Assembly (NCBI GenBank): GCA_024234995.1
Contig: JACKNF010000014.1
Coordinates: 1 to 64,000 of the forward strand
Origin: Gammaproteobacteria bacterium
Lineage (GTDB): Bacteria; Pseudomonadota; Gammaproteobacteria; Competibacterales; Competibacteraceae
DNA: 64,000 nt
Reading direction: 5' to 3'
Under the pieces are notes generated by a model that saw only the letters and a program-made list of their open reading frames with translations, did not search any database and was not told the origin of the DNA. Below are positions 25,774 through 34,910 of the stretch, one piece after another. The translations under genes and the position numbers were made by a program. Numbering within the stretch: the first letter of the stretch is position 1; the number at the start of each line of letters is the position of its first letter.

Positions 25774-26340
25774 TCATGATGCGTAGCGATGGATACGGAA
25801 GTGATCCGCCTCGCGGATGATATCGCCTACATGCAGGTGAAAAACGCCGGTCGGCCGCTCAGCGAAGTACTGCCGCAGGGTCTCATGCACGACGGTGAAG
25901 GCAATTTCCTCCCAAGGAATCTCGTCTTCGGCATACAAACCCACTTCCAGGCTCTCTTCGCCGGGACTGGCCTGCCCATCCTTGAGCTGGCCGCGAAACA
26001 TTAAGTAAACCTGACTAACATGGAGCAGCGAGTACACACCGTACAAACTGAGGTTTTCGACGACTGCGTTGGCTTCTTCCAGTGCTTCGCGCGCTGCCGC
26101 GGTCACGGCCGATTCATGATTTTCCATGAACCCCGCTGGCAGTGTCCACAAACCATAGCGGGGTTCAATTGCACGCCGGCACAGGAGAATCCGTCCCTCC
26201 CATTCAGAAATGCAGCCAGCAACGATTTTTGGATTCTGATAGTGGATCGTATCGCACGACTCACAAACATGCCGGGGCAGATTATCGCCTGCGGGAACGC
26301 GCAAGATGACGGGAGCACCGCACTGACTGCAAAATTTCAT
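25774..26340 (-). CDS. NUDIX hydrolase with N-terminal zinc ribbon
   Basis: 188 residues from the ATG at 26340, which has AAGGAA 8 nt upstream; the open frame extends to 26415. An N-terminal zinc ribbon has C4-x2-C7 and C26-x2-C29. The Nudix box follows: GFMENHESAVTAAAREALEE then ANA, which fits G-x5-E-x7-REUxEE with Asn at the usual second Gly. NUDIX enzymes cleave nucleoside diphosphates linked to another group; this zinc-ribbon subgroup is related in layout to NudC but shorter. The substrate is not predictable. Its start region lies back to back with the divergent VWA gene. Confidence 0.88.
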   Translation of the reverse strand: MKFCSQCGAPVILRVPAGDNLPRHVCESCDTIHYQNPKIVAGCISEWEGRILLCRRAIEPRYGLWTLPAGFMENHESAVTAAAREALEEANAVVENLSLYGVYSLLHVSQVYLMFRGQLKDGQASPGEESLEVGLYAEDEIPWEEIAFTVVHETLRQYFAERPTGVFHLHVGDIIREADHFRIHRYAS

Positions 26341-26402
26341 GGGGCAGGTTCCTTGGAAAAGGGTTCTTGATTCCGGAAAGGAAGTATTTGAACATTCTTC
26401 AC

Positions 26403-27605
26403 ATGAATACCACACCTTTTGATGCTCAGCCTGTTACTGAATCCCGGTCCGCCGATGAACGCCAACGCCGCTGGCGGCTCATTTTGGGCGGTGGCGCTGC
26501 GGATGGCGTGGGTTGTTCCCTGACCACTGCCGATCTGGGCATGGACCGGTGTTTGGAAAGTCTCTACGATGAGGACCGCAAGGGCGGATTGGGCAGTTCA
26601 GCGCCGAAAGCCGCTCGCTGGCTGGGCGATATCCGCCGCTACTTCCCTACCTCCGTGGTCCGTGTACTGCAACAGGATGCGCTGGATCGCTATGGCCTGC
26701 AACGGATGCTGCTGGAACCGGAGATGCTGGAAGCAGTCGAGCCGGATGTCCATCTCGTTGCCACGCTGCTGTCATTGAGCGGGGTCATGCCCGCCAAGGT
26801 CAAGGATGCTGCCCGGCGCGTCGTTCGCCAGGTTGTTACGGAGCTGGAGCGTAAACTGGCCAGTCCCTTGCGCCAGGCAATCACGGGCAGTCTCAATCGC
26901 AGCACCCGCAACCGCCGCCCGCGTCATGCCGAAATTGACTGGCATCGCACCATCCGCGCTAACTTGCGTCATTACCAGCCCGAGTACCGTACCGTCATTC
27001 CGGCGGCCCGGATCGGTTTTGGCCGCCGCACTGCGGCCCTGCGCGATATCATTCTCTGTGCCGATCAAAGCGGGTCGATGGCTGCATCGGTCGTTTACGC
27101 CAGCATCATGGCAGCCGTCATGGCCTCGATTCGCTCGGTACACACGGCGCTGGTGGTTTTCGACACCGCTGTTGTTGATCTGACCGGGCAACTGGACGAC
27201 CCCGTGGAGGTGCTGTTTGGGACGCAACTGGGCGGTGGCACGGATATTCATCGGGCATTGAGCTATTGCCAAGGTCTGGTGCGCACGCCTCATGACACCA
27301 TTCTGGTGTTGATCAGCGATTTGTACGAGGGCGGCGATCATCAGCAATTGCTGAAACGCGCCGCCAATCTGACCGCTTCCGGGGTGCAGATGATCGCCTT
27401 GCTGGCATTGTCAGATAAAGGGGCGCCCGCCTACGATCACAGCATCGCCGGTGCGCTGGCCGGGATGGGCGTACCGGCATTTGCCTGTACGCCCGATCAG
27501 TTTCCCGATCTGATGGCCGCTGCCATTGAACGGCGCGATCTGGCGCAATGGGCAGCAGCACGGGGTATTGTCATCGCAGGGCATGAGGCGGGACAGCGGT
27601 TGTAA
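26403..27605 (+). CDS. YehP-like von Willebrand A domain protein
   Basis: About 400 residues from the ATG at 26403. In-frame TTG codons at 26388 (5 nt after AAGGA) and 26367 are possible starts. It matches E. coli YehP as I remember it: RWRLILGGGAAD near the N-terminus, KGGLGSSAPKAARWL, then VTELERKLASPLRQ. The VWA domain starts near residue 210 with the metal-site motif CADQSGSM (DxSGS), followed by VFDTAVVDLTGQLDDPVE, GGGTDIHRAL and LISDLYEGG. In E. coli the partner genes are a MoxR ATPase (yehL) and yehM/yehQ; none is adjacent here, so the gene is isolated. Function unknown. Confidence 0.82.
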   Translation: MNTTPFDAQPVTESRSADERQRRWRLILGGGAADGVGCSLTTADLGMDRCLESLYDEDRKGGLGSSAPKAARWLGDIRRYFPTSVVRVLQQDALDRYGLQRMLLEPEMLEAVEPDVHLVATLLSLSGVMPAKVKDAARRVVRQVVTELERKLASPLRQAITGSLNRSTRNRRPRHAEIDWHRTIRANLRHYQPEYRTVIPAARIGFGRRTAALRDIILCADQSGSMAASVVYASIMAAVMASIRSVHTALVVFDTAVVDLTGQLDDPVEVLFGTQLGGGTDIHRALSYCQGLVRTPHDTILVLISDLYEGGDHQQLLKRAANLTASGVQMIALLALSDKGAPAYDHSIAGALAGMGVPAFACTPDQFPDLMAAAIERRDLAQWAAARGIVIAGHEAGQRL

Positions 27606-27671
27606 AATAATGAAAAATCATCATCGGGGGATAGTGGCTCAAGACCCGTAAAGCAAGCTGTGAGCGTTTAC

Positions 27672-27697
27672 AGTGCATTCAATTGCCTAAATGCACT
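27672..27697. promoter_or_regulatory. Perfect inverted repeat upstream of the ammonium transporter
   Basis: agtgcatt and aatgcact form 8-bp perfect arms around a 10-nt centre. It lies 110-136 bp before the amt start and 67 bp after the VWA gene. It could be an operator or the VWA gene's transcript-end hairpin. The spacing is wider than a normal NtrC site, so nitrogen control is not shown. Confidence 0.45.
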
Positions 27698-27807
27698 ATT
27701 TTAGTACATTGTGTGCAATAATCTTGATTTAACTAATTAATAAATATAAATTTAATTTATGGAACATGGTTTGCTTCCAGCGGGCGGTTCATTCCCCGGG
27801 AGGACTC

Positions 27808-29010
27808 ATGGAAGCTTACAAGTGGAGCAGCGATACCCTGTTCATTTTATCCGGCGCGGTTATGGTGCTCGCCATGCATGCCGGTTTTGCCTTTCTCGAA
27901 CTGGGCACCGTGCGCAAGAAAAACCAGGTCAATGCGCTGGTTAAGATTCTCTGTGATTTTGCGATGTCGACCATCGCTTACTTTTTCATTGGCTATAGCA
28001 TCGCCTATGGCGTCAATTTCTTCTCCGGCGCTGAGACGCTTTTGCAGAAGAATGGTTATGAGCTTACCAAGTTCTTCTTCCTATTGACATTTGCAGCGGC
28101 GGTTCCAGCGATTATTTCAGGCGGCATCGCCGAGCGCGCCCGGTTCAATCCGCAACTGATAGCAACCTTCCTGCTGGTCGGTTTCCTCTATCCCTTCTTT
28201 GAAGGGATCGCCTGGAACCAGCATTTCGGTATTCAGGCTTGGTTAAAAGCCAGTTTTGGCGCGGAATTCCATGATTTCGCCGGTTCAGTCGTGGTGCATA
28301 CCATGGGTGGATGGATCGCATTACCGGCTGTATTACTACTTGGCGCCCGCCGGGGCCGCTATGGTAACGATGGACAGATTTCTGCCCATCCGCCGTCTTC
28401 GATTCCATTTCTCGCGCTTGGCGCATGGATTTTGACTGTCGGCTGGTTCGGTTTTAACGTAATGAGCGCGCAAACACTGGAGAAAATCAGTGGCTTGGTT
28501 GCACTCAATTCACTGATGGCCATGGTGGGCGGCACCTTAGTTGCCCTGTGGGCAGGCCGCAATGATCCAGGTTTCGTGCATAACGGCCCGCTGGCTGGAC
28601 TGGTCGCGGTCTGCGCTGGCTCCGATGTTATGCACCCAATTGGTGCGTTAATCGTTGGCGGTATTGCGGGCGGACTGTTCGTGGTCATGTTCACGCTAAC
28701 CCAAAACCGCTGGAAAATCGATGACGTGCTGGGGGTATGGCCGCTGCATGGTCTTTGCGGGGCTTGGGGAGGCATTGCTGCCGGCATCTTTGGTCTTCCT
28801 GCGTTGGGCGGCGCGGGCGGCATCGCATTCCTGCCGCAATTGCTGATGACCGCTATGGCGATTGCCGTGGCGCTGGCTGGGAGCGTTATCGTCTATGGGG
28901 TGCTAAAGAAGGGACTGGGACTGCGCCTTAGCCCTGAAGAGGAGTTCAATGGCGCTGACCTGACGATTCACAAGATTACGGCAACGCCAGAACGTGAGTC
29001 GAATTGGTAA
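27808..29010 (+). CDS. amt: Ammonium transporter, Amt family
   Basis: 400 residues from the ATG at 27808, with gggagg upstream; the open frame begins 42 nt earlier. Eleven membrane segments are expected. Family motifs: AGFAFLELGTVRKKN at the first helices, FAAAVPAIISGGIAERARF, SVVVHTMGGWIALPAVLLLG (with the first pore His), and DDVLGVWPLHGLCGAWGG (second pore His). It imports ammonium across the inner membrane. Amt genes are usually paired with a PII gene (glnK), but none is seen here. The protein ends with a 35-residue hydrophilic tail. Confidence 0.94.
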   Translation: MEAYKWSSDTLFILSGAVMVLAMHAGFAFLELGTVRKKNQVNALVKILCDFAMSTIAYFFIGYSIAYGVNFFSGAETLLQKNGYELTKFFFLLTFAAAVPAIISGGIAERARFNPQLIATFLLVGFLYPFFEGIAWNQHFGIQAWLKASFGAEFHDFAGSVVVHTMGGWIALPAVLLLGARRGRYGNDGQISAHPPSSIPFLALGAWILTVGWFGFNVMSAQTLEKISGLVALNSLMAMVGGTLVALWAGRNDPGFVHNGPLAGLVAVCAGSDVMHPIGALIVGGIAGGLFVVMFTLTQNRWKIDDVLGVWPLHGLCGAWGGIAAGIFGLPALGGAGGIAFLPQLLMTAMAIAVALAGSVIVYGVLKKGLGLRLSPEEEFNGADLTIHKITATPERESNW

Positions 29011-29037
29011 ACGCATATACAGGATAAGCACGGCCCC

Positions 29038-29060
29038 CCTCCCCCTAAGAGGAAGGGAGG
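29038..29060. repeat. Pyrimidine/purine palindrome between amt and icmF
   Basis: A hairpin with arms cctccc... and ...gggagg, 28 bp after the amt stop and just before the convergent icmF stop. Its composition resembles the palindromes at 35220-35240 and inside the 3' end of ribF. It may be one member of a dispersed intergenic repeat, and could also end transcripts. Confidence 0.45.
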
Positions 29061-29067
29061 CCAGAAA

Positions 29068-32000
29068 TTACATATTCCTTCGATACTGCCCGCCGACCTC
29101 AAACAAGGCATGCGTGATTTGCCCCAGAGAACAGCACTGCACCGCATCGACCAGCACCGCGAATAGGTTCTCGTTGTTGATCGCCGCCTCTTTCAATCGA
29201 TTGAGCATCCGGTCGCTATCTGGGCAATTCCGCGCCTGGAATTCCCGCAGCCGCCGCAATTGGCTTTGTTTCTCCTCCTCAGTGGAGCGAGCCAGCTCAA
29301 TCTTGACCTGACCGGATTTGGCGTTAGGATTGCGGAAGGTGTTGACGCCAACGATAGGCAACGAGCCATCGTGCTTCAACGTTTCGTAGTGCAGCGATTC
29401 TTCCTGAATCTTGCCGCGCTGATAGCCGGTTTCCATCGCACCCAGCACGCCGCCGCGCTCGCTGATCCGTTCGAATTCCTGCAAGACCGCTTCTTCCACC
29501 AAGTCGGTCAATTCCTCGATGATGAACGCGCCCTGATTGGGATTTTCGTTCTTGGTCAAGCCCCACTCCTTGTTGATAATCAACTGCACGGCCATGGCCC
29601 GCCGCACCGATTCCTCCGTCGGTGTAGTAATCGCCTCATCGTATGCGTTGGTGTGCAGCGAATTGCAGTTGTCGTAGATGGCGATCAACGCCTGCAAAGT
29701 GGTGCGGATGTCGTTGAAATCCATTTCCTGGGCATGCAAGGAACGGCCTGAGGTCTGAATGTGGTATTTCAGCTTCTGGCTGCGCTCGTTCGCACCGTAT
29801 TTATCGCGCATGGCTGTGGCCCAAATGCGCCGCGCTACCCGGCCCATCACCGAGTATTCCGGGTCCATGCCATTGCTGAAGAAAAACGATAGATTCGGCG
29901 CGAAATCGTCGATGTGCATCCCCCGCGCCAGATATGCCTCAACGTACGTGAAGCCATTGGCCAGGGTAAACGCCAGTTGCGAAATTGGATTGGCGCCGGC
30001 TTCGGCGATGTGATAACCAGAGATCGACACCGAGTAGAAATTGCGGACCCCATGATGGACAAAATACTCCTGAATATCGCCCATCATCTTCAGCGCGAAT
30101 TCAGTGGAGAAAATGCAAGTATTCTGTCCCTGGTCCTCTTTCAGAATATCGGCCTGCACCGTGCCGCGCACGTTCGCCAATACCCATTCCCTGATCTTCT
30201 CAATTTCGTTATCGGTGGGCGGGCGATGATTGTCGCGCTCAAACTTCTCAATTTGCTGATCGAACGCCGTGTTGAAAAACATCGCCAGGATGATTGGCGC
30301 CGGGCCATTGATGGTCATGGAAATCGAAGTAGCCGGGCAGCACACGTCGAAGCCGGAATACAGCACCTTCAAATCGTCCAGCGTGGCGATGGAGACACCG
30401 GAATTGCCGACCTTGCCGTAAATATCCGGCCGCTCGTCCGGGTCACAGCCGTACAGGGTCACCGAGTCGAAGGCGGTGGACAAGCGGGTTGCTTCGGCAT
30501 GTTCCGACAATTTTTTAAAGCGGCGGTTGGTGCGGAACGGGTCGCCCTCGCCGGCGAACATGCGGGTCGGGTCTTCATTCTCGCGTTTGAAGGCGAATAC
30601 CCCAGCCGTATAGGGGAAGCTGCCGGGCATATTCTCACGCATCATCCAGCGCAATAATTCACCATGTTCCTCGAAGCGCGGAATAGCCACCTTGGGAATG
30701 CGGGTGCCCGACAGGGAATGGCGGGTCAACGGGGTGCGGATTTCCTTGTCGCGAATCTTCACCACATACTCGTCGCCTCGATAGCTTTCCCGCACCTGCG
30801 GCCACATATCCACCAGCTTGCGCGCGTGGGGGTTAATTTGCGATTCCACGCGCTCCACCAGGGGCTCCAGGTCGGTAACAGATTTATTCTCGGCTTCCAA
30901 AAGCGCCTTGACCGCTTGCAACTGCTGGCGCTGACGAATCAGCTTGACCTGTTCTTCTACCTGTTTGTGGTAGCCGCGCACCGTGTCGGCAATTTCCGCC
31001 AGATAACGAGCGCGTGCCGCCGGCACGATCACCGTTTTACCGCTGGACGCCTTGCCTTCCACCGTGGCCAGCCGGCCCGGCTCCAGTTTTAACCCTTTGT
31101 CGCGCAGCAGGCAGGTCACACCGTGATAGAGCGCTGTTACACCGTCGTCATTAAACCGGGCGGCAATAGTACCGTACACCGGCATGTCGTCCGGCGTGCG
31201 GTCGAACGCCTTATGATTGCGCTGCACCTGCTTGCGCACGTCGCGCAGCGCATCCTCGGCGCCCTTGCGGTCAAACTTGTTGATCGCCACCGCATCGGCG
31301 AAATCGAGCATGTCGATCTTTTCCAACTGCGAAGCTGCGCCGAATTCCGGGGTCATCACATACAGCGAGCGATCCACCAATGGCACAATGGCGGCATCGC
31401 CCTGGCCGATGCCCGATGTTTCCACAATCAGCAGATCAAAACCGGCCAGCTTGCAGGCGGCGAGAATGTCACTCAGGGTTTCCGGCACCTCGCTACCGGC
31501 GGCGCGCGTGGCCAGCGAACGCATGTACAAATTGGACCCATTGATAGCGTTCATGCGAATACGGTCGCCGAGCAATGCCCCGCCGGTCTTGCGCCGCGAG
31601 GGATCGGCGGCGATTACCGCGATTTTCAGCCGGTCGTCCTGATCCAGCCGGAAGCGCCGCACAAGCTCGTCAGTCAGCGAAGACTTACCGGAACCACCGG
31701 TGCCGGTGATGCCGAGAACCGGCACCGTGCTGGCCTTGGCTTCGTTGAGAAGCTGCTGGCGTAGTTCTGGAGAGATAACGTGATTCTCCAGCGCCGTGAT
31801 CATGCGGGACAAATCCCGCCAGTCACCGGCCTTAACCCCATCCAAGGTCTGGGGTGCATGTTGAGCAGGATCGGTATCACAGACGGTGATCATATGGTCG
31901 ATCATGCCCTGCAAACCCATCGCTTGACCGTCTTCCGGCGAAAAAATGCGGGTCACGCCATACTCATGCAACGCATGGATTTCCTCAGGCACAATCACGC

Positions 32001-32340
32001 CGCCGCCACCGCCGAACACTTTAATGTTGGCGCCGCCGCGCTCGCGCAGCAGGTCGATCATGTATTTGAAAAACTCGACATGACCACCTTGATAGGAACT
32101 GATCGCAATGCCTTGAGCGTCTTCCTGAAGAGCAGCCGTGACAATGTCATCGACCGAGCGGTTGTGACCAAGGTGGATGACTTCCGCGCCGCTGGCTTGC
32201 AAGATACGGCGCATGATATTGATTGAAGCATCATGGCCGTCAAACAAACTGGCGGCAGTCACGAAGCGCACCTTGTGGCGGGGCCGGGCCTGATCGACGC
32301 CGGGCATGGGGGATCTGAACGAGCTGATGACCGCGGACAT
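29068..32340 (-). CDS. icmF: Fused isobutyryl-CoA mutase IcmF (B12-dependent, with G-protein chaperone)
   Basis: 1090 residues, the normal IcmF length. Order: B12-binding domain (about 25-155; FDGHDASINIM with the cobalt-ligand His), MeaI-type G-domain (about 205-415; Walker A GTGGSGKSS), linker, and the TIM-barrel mutase domain (about 540-1090; ENMPGSFPYTAGVFAFKREN, FDVCCPATSISMTINGPAPI). The enzyme interconverts isobutyryl-CoA and n-butyryl-CoA with adenosylcobalamin; relatives use pivalyl- or isovaleryl-CoA, so exact substrate is open. The built-in GTPase gates cofactor loading. AAGGAG lies 10 nt before the ATG. An AraC-type regulator is encoded divergently. Confidence 0.95.
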   Translation of the reverse strand: MSAVISSFRSPMPGVDQARPRHKVRFVTAASLFDGHDASINIMRRILQASGAEVIHLGHNRSVDDIVTAALQEDAQGIAISSYQGGHVEFFKYMIDLLRERGGANIKVFGGGGGVIVPEEIHALHEYGVTRIFSPEDGQAMGLQGMIDHMITVCDTDPAQHAPQTLDGVKAGDWRDLSRMITALENHVISPELRQQLLNEAKASTVPVLGITGTGGSGKSSLTDELVRRFRLDQDDRLKIAVIAADPSRRKTGGALLGDRIRMNAINGSNLYMRSLATRAAGSEVPETLSDILAACKLAGFDLLIVETSGIGQGDAAIVPLVDRSLYVMTPEFGAASQLEKIDMLDFADAVAINKFDRKGAEDALRDVRKQVQRNHKAFDRTPDDMPVYGTIAARFNDDGVTALYHGVTCLLRDKGLKLEPGRLATVEGKASSGKTVIVPAARARYLAEIADTVRGYHKQVEEQVKLIRQRQQLQAVKALLEAENKSVTDLEPLVERVESQINPHARKLVDMWPQVRESYRGDEYVVKIRDKEIRTPLTRHSLSGTRIPKVAIPRFEEHGELLRWMMRENMPGSFPYTAGVFAFKRENEDPTRMFAGEGDPFRTNRRFKKLSEHAEATRLSTAFDSVTLYGCDPDERPDIYGKVGNSGVSIATLDDLKVLYSGFDVCCPATSISMTINGPAPIILAMFFNTAFDQQIEKFERDNHRPPTDNEIEKIREWVLANVRGTVQADILKEDQGQNTCIFSTEFALKMMGDIQEYFVHHGVRNFYSVSISGYHIAEAGANPISQLAFTLANGFTYVEAYLARGMHIDDFAPNLSFFFSNGMDPEYSVMGRVARRIWATAMRDKYGANERSQKLKYHIQTSGRSLHAQEMDFNDIRTTLQALIAIYDNCNSLHTNAYDEAITTPTEESVRRAMAVQLIINKEWGLTKNENPNQGAFIIEELTDLVEEAVLQEFERISERGGVLGAMETGYQRGKIQEESLHYETLKHDGSLPIVGVNTFRNPNAKSGQVKIELARSTEEEKQSQLRRLREFQARNCPDSDRMLNRLKEAAINNENLFAVLVDAVQCCSLGQITHALFEVGGQYRRNM

Positions 32341-32874
32341 AAAAGGGATTCTCCTTAAAAAAGGTTATGCGCCTTATGCGCTAAATAATACGCCTTTACA
32401 GCAATTCGTGCGGTGAGAAGCCGGTGTCCATGCAGTATCGAACCTTGGCCGGTCTCACCAGCTCCATGCAAGCCGGACGATCCCGCTCTATCGGATTTCC
32501 AGCACGCTCTCCGCCTTGACTCTGGAACTGGCTGGCGTCACCGCCGCCCATCCCACCGGTTACGAATCTTGCTGCCAAGGAGATCGGACAAACCCGTTAC
32601 CGGCGGGATGATCGACGGATTGCGTTCGCCAGCAATGCTTGCCACGCCAACCGGAGCGCAGCGTGTTTGCTGGCAACGCTGGGCCGTCGCGGCCATAATT
32701 TCAGCAAACCTGCTTGTCATGATGGCCACAATGGTAAAGGGAACGAGAAAGCGAGGTTTGCCAACATAGTTGCAATTTTTGCCAGGCATAACGCCGGTAT
32801 AGTTGCAATTTTTGTCACTCTGCATAGTATTGGACTTTGAACATGAGCTGACAATTCAAACGAATAGACGTGTG
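32341..32874. other. Intergenic region between icmF and the AraC-type regulator
   Basis: 534 bp. Several short open frames on both strands (e.g. 32413-32769 plus, 32538-32825 minus) have no ribosome site, no recognisable domain and overlap each other. I assign no gene. The stretch carries a phased direct repeat (see next entry) and the promoters of the two divergent genes. Confidence 0.5.
32766..32814. promoter_or_regulatory. 16-bp direct repeat with 33-bp period, candidate AraC operator
   Basis: The 16-mer atagttgcaatttttg occurs at 32766-32781 and again, identically, at 32799-32814. The 33-bp spacing equals about three helical turns, so both copies face the same side of DNA. AraC-family regulators bind direct repeats of this kind. 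It lies 60-110 bp before the regulator gene and about 430 bp before icmF. Confidence 0.45.
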
Positions 32875-33891
32875 ATGCCCGAGGTTGCAATAACACCTGT
32901 AGCGTTCGTCCGCGCAATCGTTGCCGCATATCAACGCTATGGCAAAAACCCAAGCCATGCCCTTCGGTGCGCAAGAGTGACGCCAGAATTTCTATTGGAC
33001 TCCACGAATAGAGTCACCGTGTCTCAAATGGAGACCCTGTTCGGTACTGCCATAAAAGAGCTTGACGATGAAGCGCTTGGGTGGTTTTCACGTAAACTTC
33101 CCTGGGGTACCTATGGAATGCTATGCAGGGCCTCTCTAAGCTCGCCCACATTAGAAGTCGCCTTGAAACGCTGGTGCCGTCACCATCGATTGTTAGCGGA
33201 TGACATTACGCTGAAATTCGGTGTTACCAAAGCAGCCGCATCCATCGCCATTGAGGTCAATAGGAATTTAGGCGACATGGAGGAATTCTGCTTCGCCACG
33301 CTCTTTCGATATATTCTTGGATATGCCTGTTGGGCGATTAATTCGCGGATACCTTTATTGGACGCCTGCTTTCCTTTCGGCACACCAAAGCATATCGAAG
33401 TTTACCAAGCGCTCTTTCCGGGCCCGCTGCATTTCTGCGCGCCCATAGCCAAGATCAGTTTTGATCCGCAATACGCAACGTTATCCATTCGCCGGGACGA
33501 CCGGGCACTCAACAAAATGCTCCAGCAAGCGCTTCCTTTAACGATGTTTCCCTACCGGCGGGACCGGCTACTGGTTCAACGCGTTCGCGAACTTTTGAGA
33601 ATGCAGCCTGATAGTCCGCATACCGGGGAATCGCTCGCCATGGAACTCCATGTATCATCCAGGACGCTACACCGGCAGTTGCAAGAAGAAGGCACATCGT
33701 TGCAGGCGCTAAAGAATGAAATCCGGCGGGACCGGGCCGTTGACCTTCTAAACAGGACATCCAGACCCATCAAGCAAATTGCACCGGCTGTCGGCTTTCT
33801 TAATGAAAAAAGTTTTTCTCGTGCGTTTAAGCAATGGACGGGTGTGACACCGGAATCCGTCCGGGAAAAGGGCCGGCATTTTGTTTCGTGA
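32875..33891 (+). CDS. AraC-family transcriptional regulator with PF12625-type N-terminus
   Basis: 338 residues from the ATG at 32875; the open frame starts at 32803 but the first 24 residues do not fit the family. No clear ribosome site precedes either start. The N-terminal 200 residues resemble the arabinose-binding/dimerisation-type sensor found in OruR-like regulators (VAFVRAIVAAYQRYGKNP, GLLCRASLSSPTLEVAL-like segment). The C-terminal 100 residues hold two helix-turn-helix motifs: GESLAMELHVSSRTLHRQL and IKQIAPAVGFLNEKSFSRAF, ending in WTGVTPESVR. Divergent from icmF, so control of acyl-CoA metabolism is a reasonable guess. Confidence 0.88.
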   Translation: MPEVAITPVAFVRAIVAAYQRYGKNPSHALRCARVTPEFLLDSTNRVTVSQMETLFGTAIKELDDEALGWFSRKLPWGTYGMLCRASLSSPTLEVALKRWCRHHRLLADDITLKFGVTKAAASIAIEVNRNLGDMEEFCFATLFRYILGYACWAINSRIPLLDACFPFGTPKHIEVYQALFPGPLHFCAPIAKISFDPQYATLSIRRDDRALNKMLQQALPLTMFPYRRDRLLVQRVRELLRMQPDSPHTGESLAMELHVSSRTLHRQLQEEGTSLQALKNEIRRDRAVDLLNRTSRPIKQIAPAVGFLNEKSFSRAFKQWTGVTPESVREKGRHFVS

Positions 33892-34005
33892 TTTTCAAAT
33901 TCTGAGCGATCTTGCTGCTGAAATGGGCACTCAGCCGGACCAGCCCCTCTCTTGCCGCATTCGTGCCCGGATAACAGGGCGGCAAACTGCAAGAAGAGGA
34001 TTTTC

Positions 34006-34827
34006 TTGGAAACCCTGACCGATGCCCTTGGTCTGCGGCATGAACCTGCCAGCACGCCCGCCCGGATTGTCTCGCTAGTCCCGAGCATTACCGAATTGTT
34101 ATTTGCATTAGGACTCGCTGACCAGATTGCGGGCCGCACACATTACTGCATCCATCCCCAACCGGAAGTCGCAGCCATTCCCAGTGTTGGCGGAACCAAA
34201 AAGATTAAATACAACCGGTTGAATATGCTTCAGCCGACGCATGTCATCCTTAACATCGACGAGAATCCTCGTGGACTGGCAGAAAGGCTAATGGCGGATG
34301 GATTGGAGGTGATTGTCACACACCCATTGGCCCCAGAGGATAACCTGCCGCTCTACCGGTTGCTCGGAGGGATCTTTCACCGTGAAGCGGACGCGGAACG
34401 GCTGGCAGCGAACTTCGAACAAGCGCTGGCTGAACTGCGTCAGGTAAATTGGCCCCGGAGAAAGGTGCTATACCTGATCTGGCGTCAGCCGTGGATGGGC
34501 ATTAGCCGCAAGACCTATATTGCCCGGATGCTGAACCTGGTAGGGTGGGAGACGCTACCCGTCGAGCCGGAAGCACGTTACCCCGCGCTGGAAGTGGATC
34601 AGGCCCTGCTGGACGCTGCCGATCTGATCCTGTTCAGCAGCGAACCCTACCGTTTTCAGATGGATGATTTGGAAAGTTTCGCCCGTGATTATCGTTGCCC
34701 ATTGGAGAAATTGCGGCTGATCGACGGGGAAATGACATCGTGGTATGGCAACCGGGCCATTGAGGGGCTGGCTTATCTGGGACGCTTTGCCCGGACAGTC
34801 TCAGCAACTGAGAAAAAGCTTTATTAA
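34006..34827 (+). CDS. BtuF-like helical-backbone metal receptor (cobalamin-binding type), no signal peptide
   Basis: 273 residues from a TTG at 34006, which has GAAGAGGA 5 nt upstream; the open frame extends to 33952. The fold is that of periplasmic binding proteins for B12, haem or siderophores: RIVSLVPSITELLFALGLADQIAGRTHYC, PSVGGTKKIKYNRL, a long central helix and LDAADLILFSSEPYRF (quoted in parts). There is no signal peptide or lipobox at either start, so it should be cytosolic, unlike BtuF. No permease or ATPase is adjacent. Proximity to the B12-dependent mutase suggests a cobalamin-related role, which is inference. Confidence 0.75.
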   Translation: METLTDALGLRHEPASTPARIVSLVPSITELLFALGLADQIAGRTHYCIHPQPEVAAIPSVGGTKKIKYNRLNMLQPTHVILNIDENPRGLAERLMADGLEVIVTHPLAPEDNLPLYRLLGGIFHREADAERLAANFEQALAELRQVNWPRRKVLYLIWRQPWMGISRKTYIARMLNLVGWETLPVEPEARYPALEVDQALLDAADLILFSSEPYRFQMDDLESFARDYRCPLEKLRLIDGEMTSWYGNRAIEGLAYLGRFARTVSATEKKLY

Positions 34828-34848
34828 AAAAACAAGCCGCACGAGGCA

Positions 34849-34867
34849 GGGTACGCATTGCGTACCC
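34849..34867. repeat. Short extragenic palindrome, copy 2
   Basis: gggtacgc-att-gcgtaccc, a perfect 8-bp inverted repeat with the same arms as the element at 7421-7439. It lies between the convergent BtuF-like gene and rpsT. On the minus strand it is followed about 20 nt later by seven T, so it may help end the rpsT transcript. Confidence 0.6.
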
Positions 34868-34910
34868 CCGGCTGTTCTTTCGAGCGAATGAGGAGCGCGC
34901 AGCGTGCCGC

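Noticed and set aside
25774..26340. NUDIX box missing its second Gly (Asn instead) as a sign of inactivity
   Set aside because: All catalytic Glu/Arg residues are in place. As I remember it, the Asn form is common in this zinc-ribbon subgroup.
27606..27807. Sigma-54 promoter/NtrC sites before amt
   Set aside because: tggctc occurs, but the matching GC element at the right spacing does not. The inverted repeat has the wrong centre spacing for NtrC.
32396..32825. Mobile-element or intron remnant between icmF and the AraC gene
   Set aside because: Short overlapping frames and a direct repeat, but no recognisable transposase, terminal repeats or intron core.
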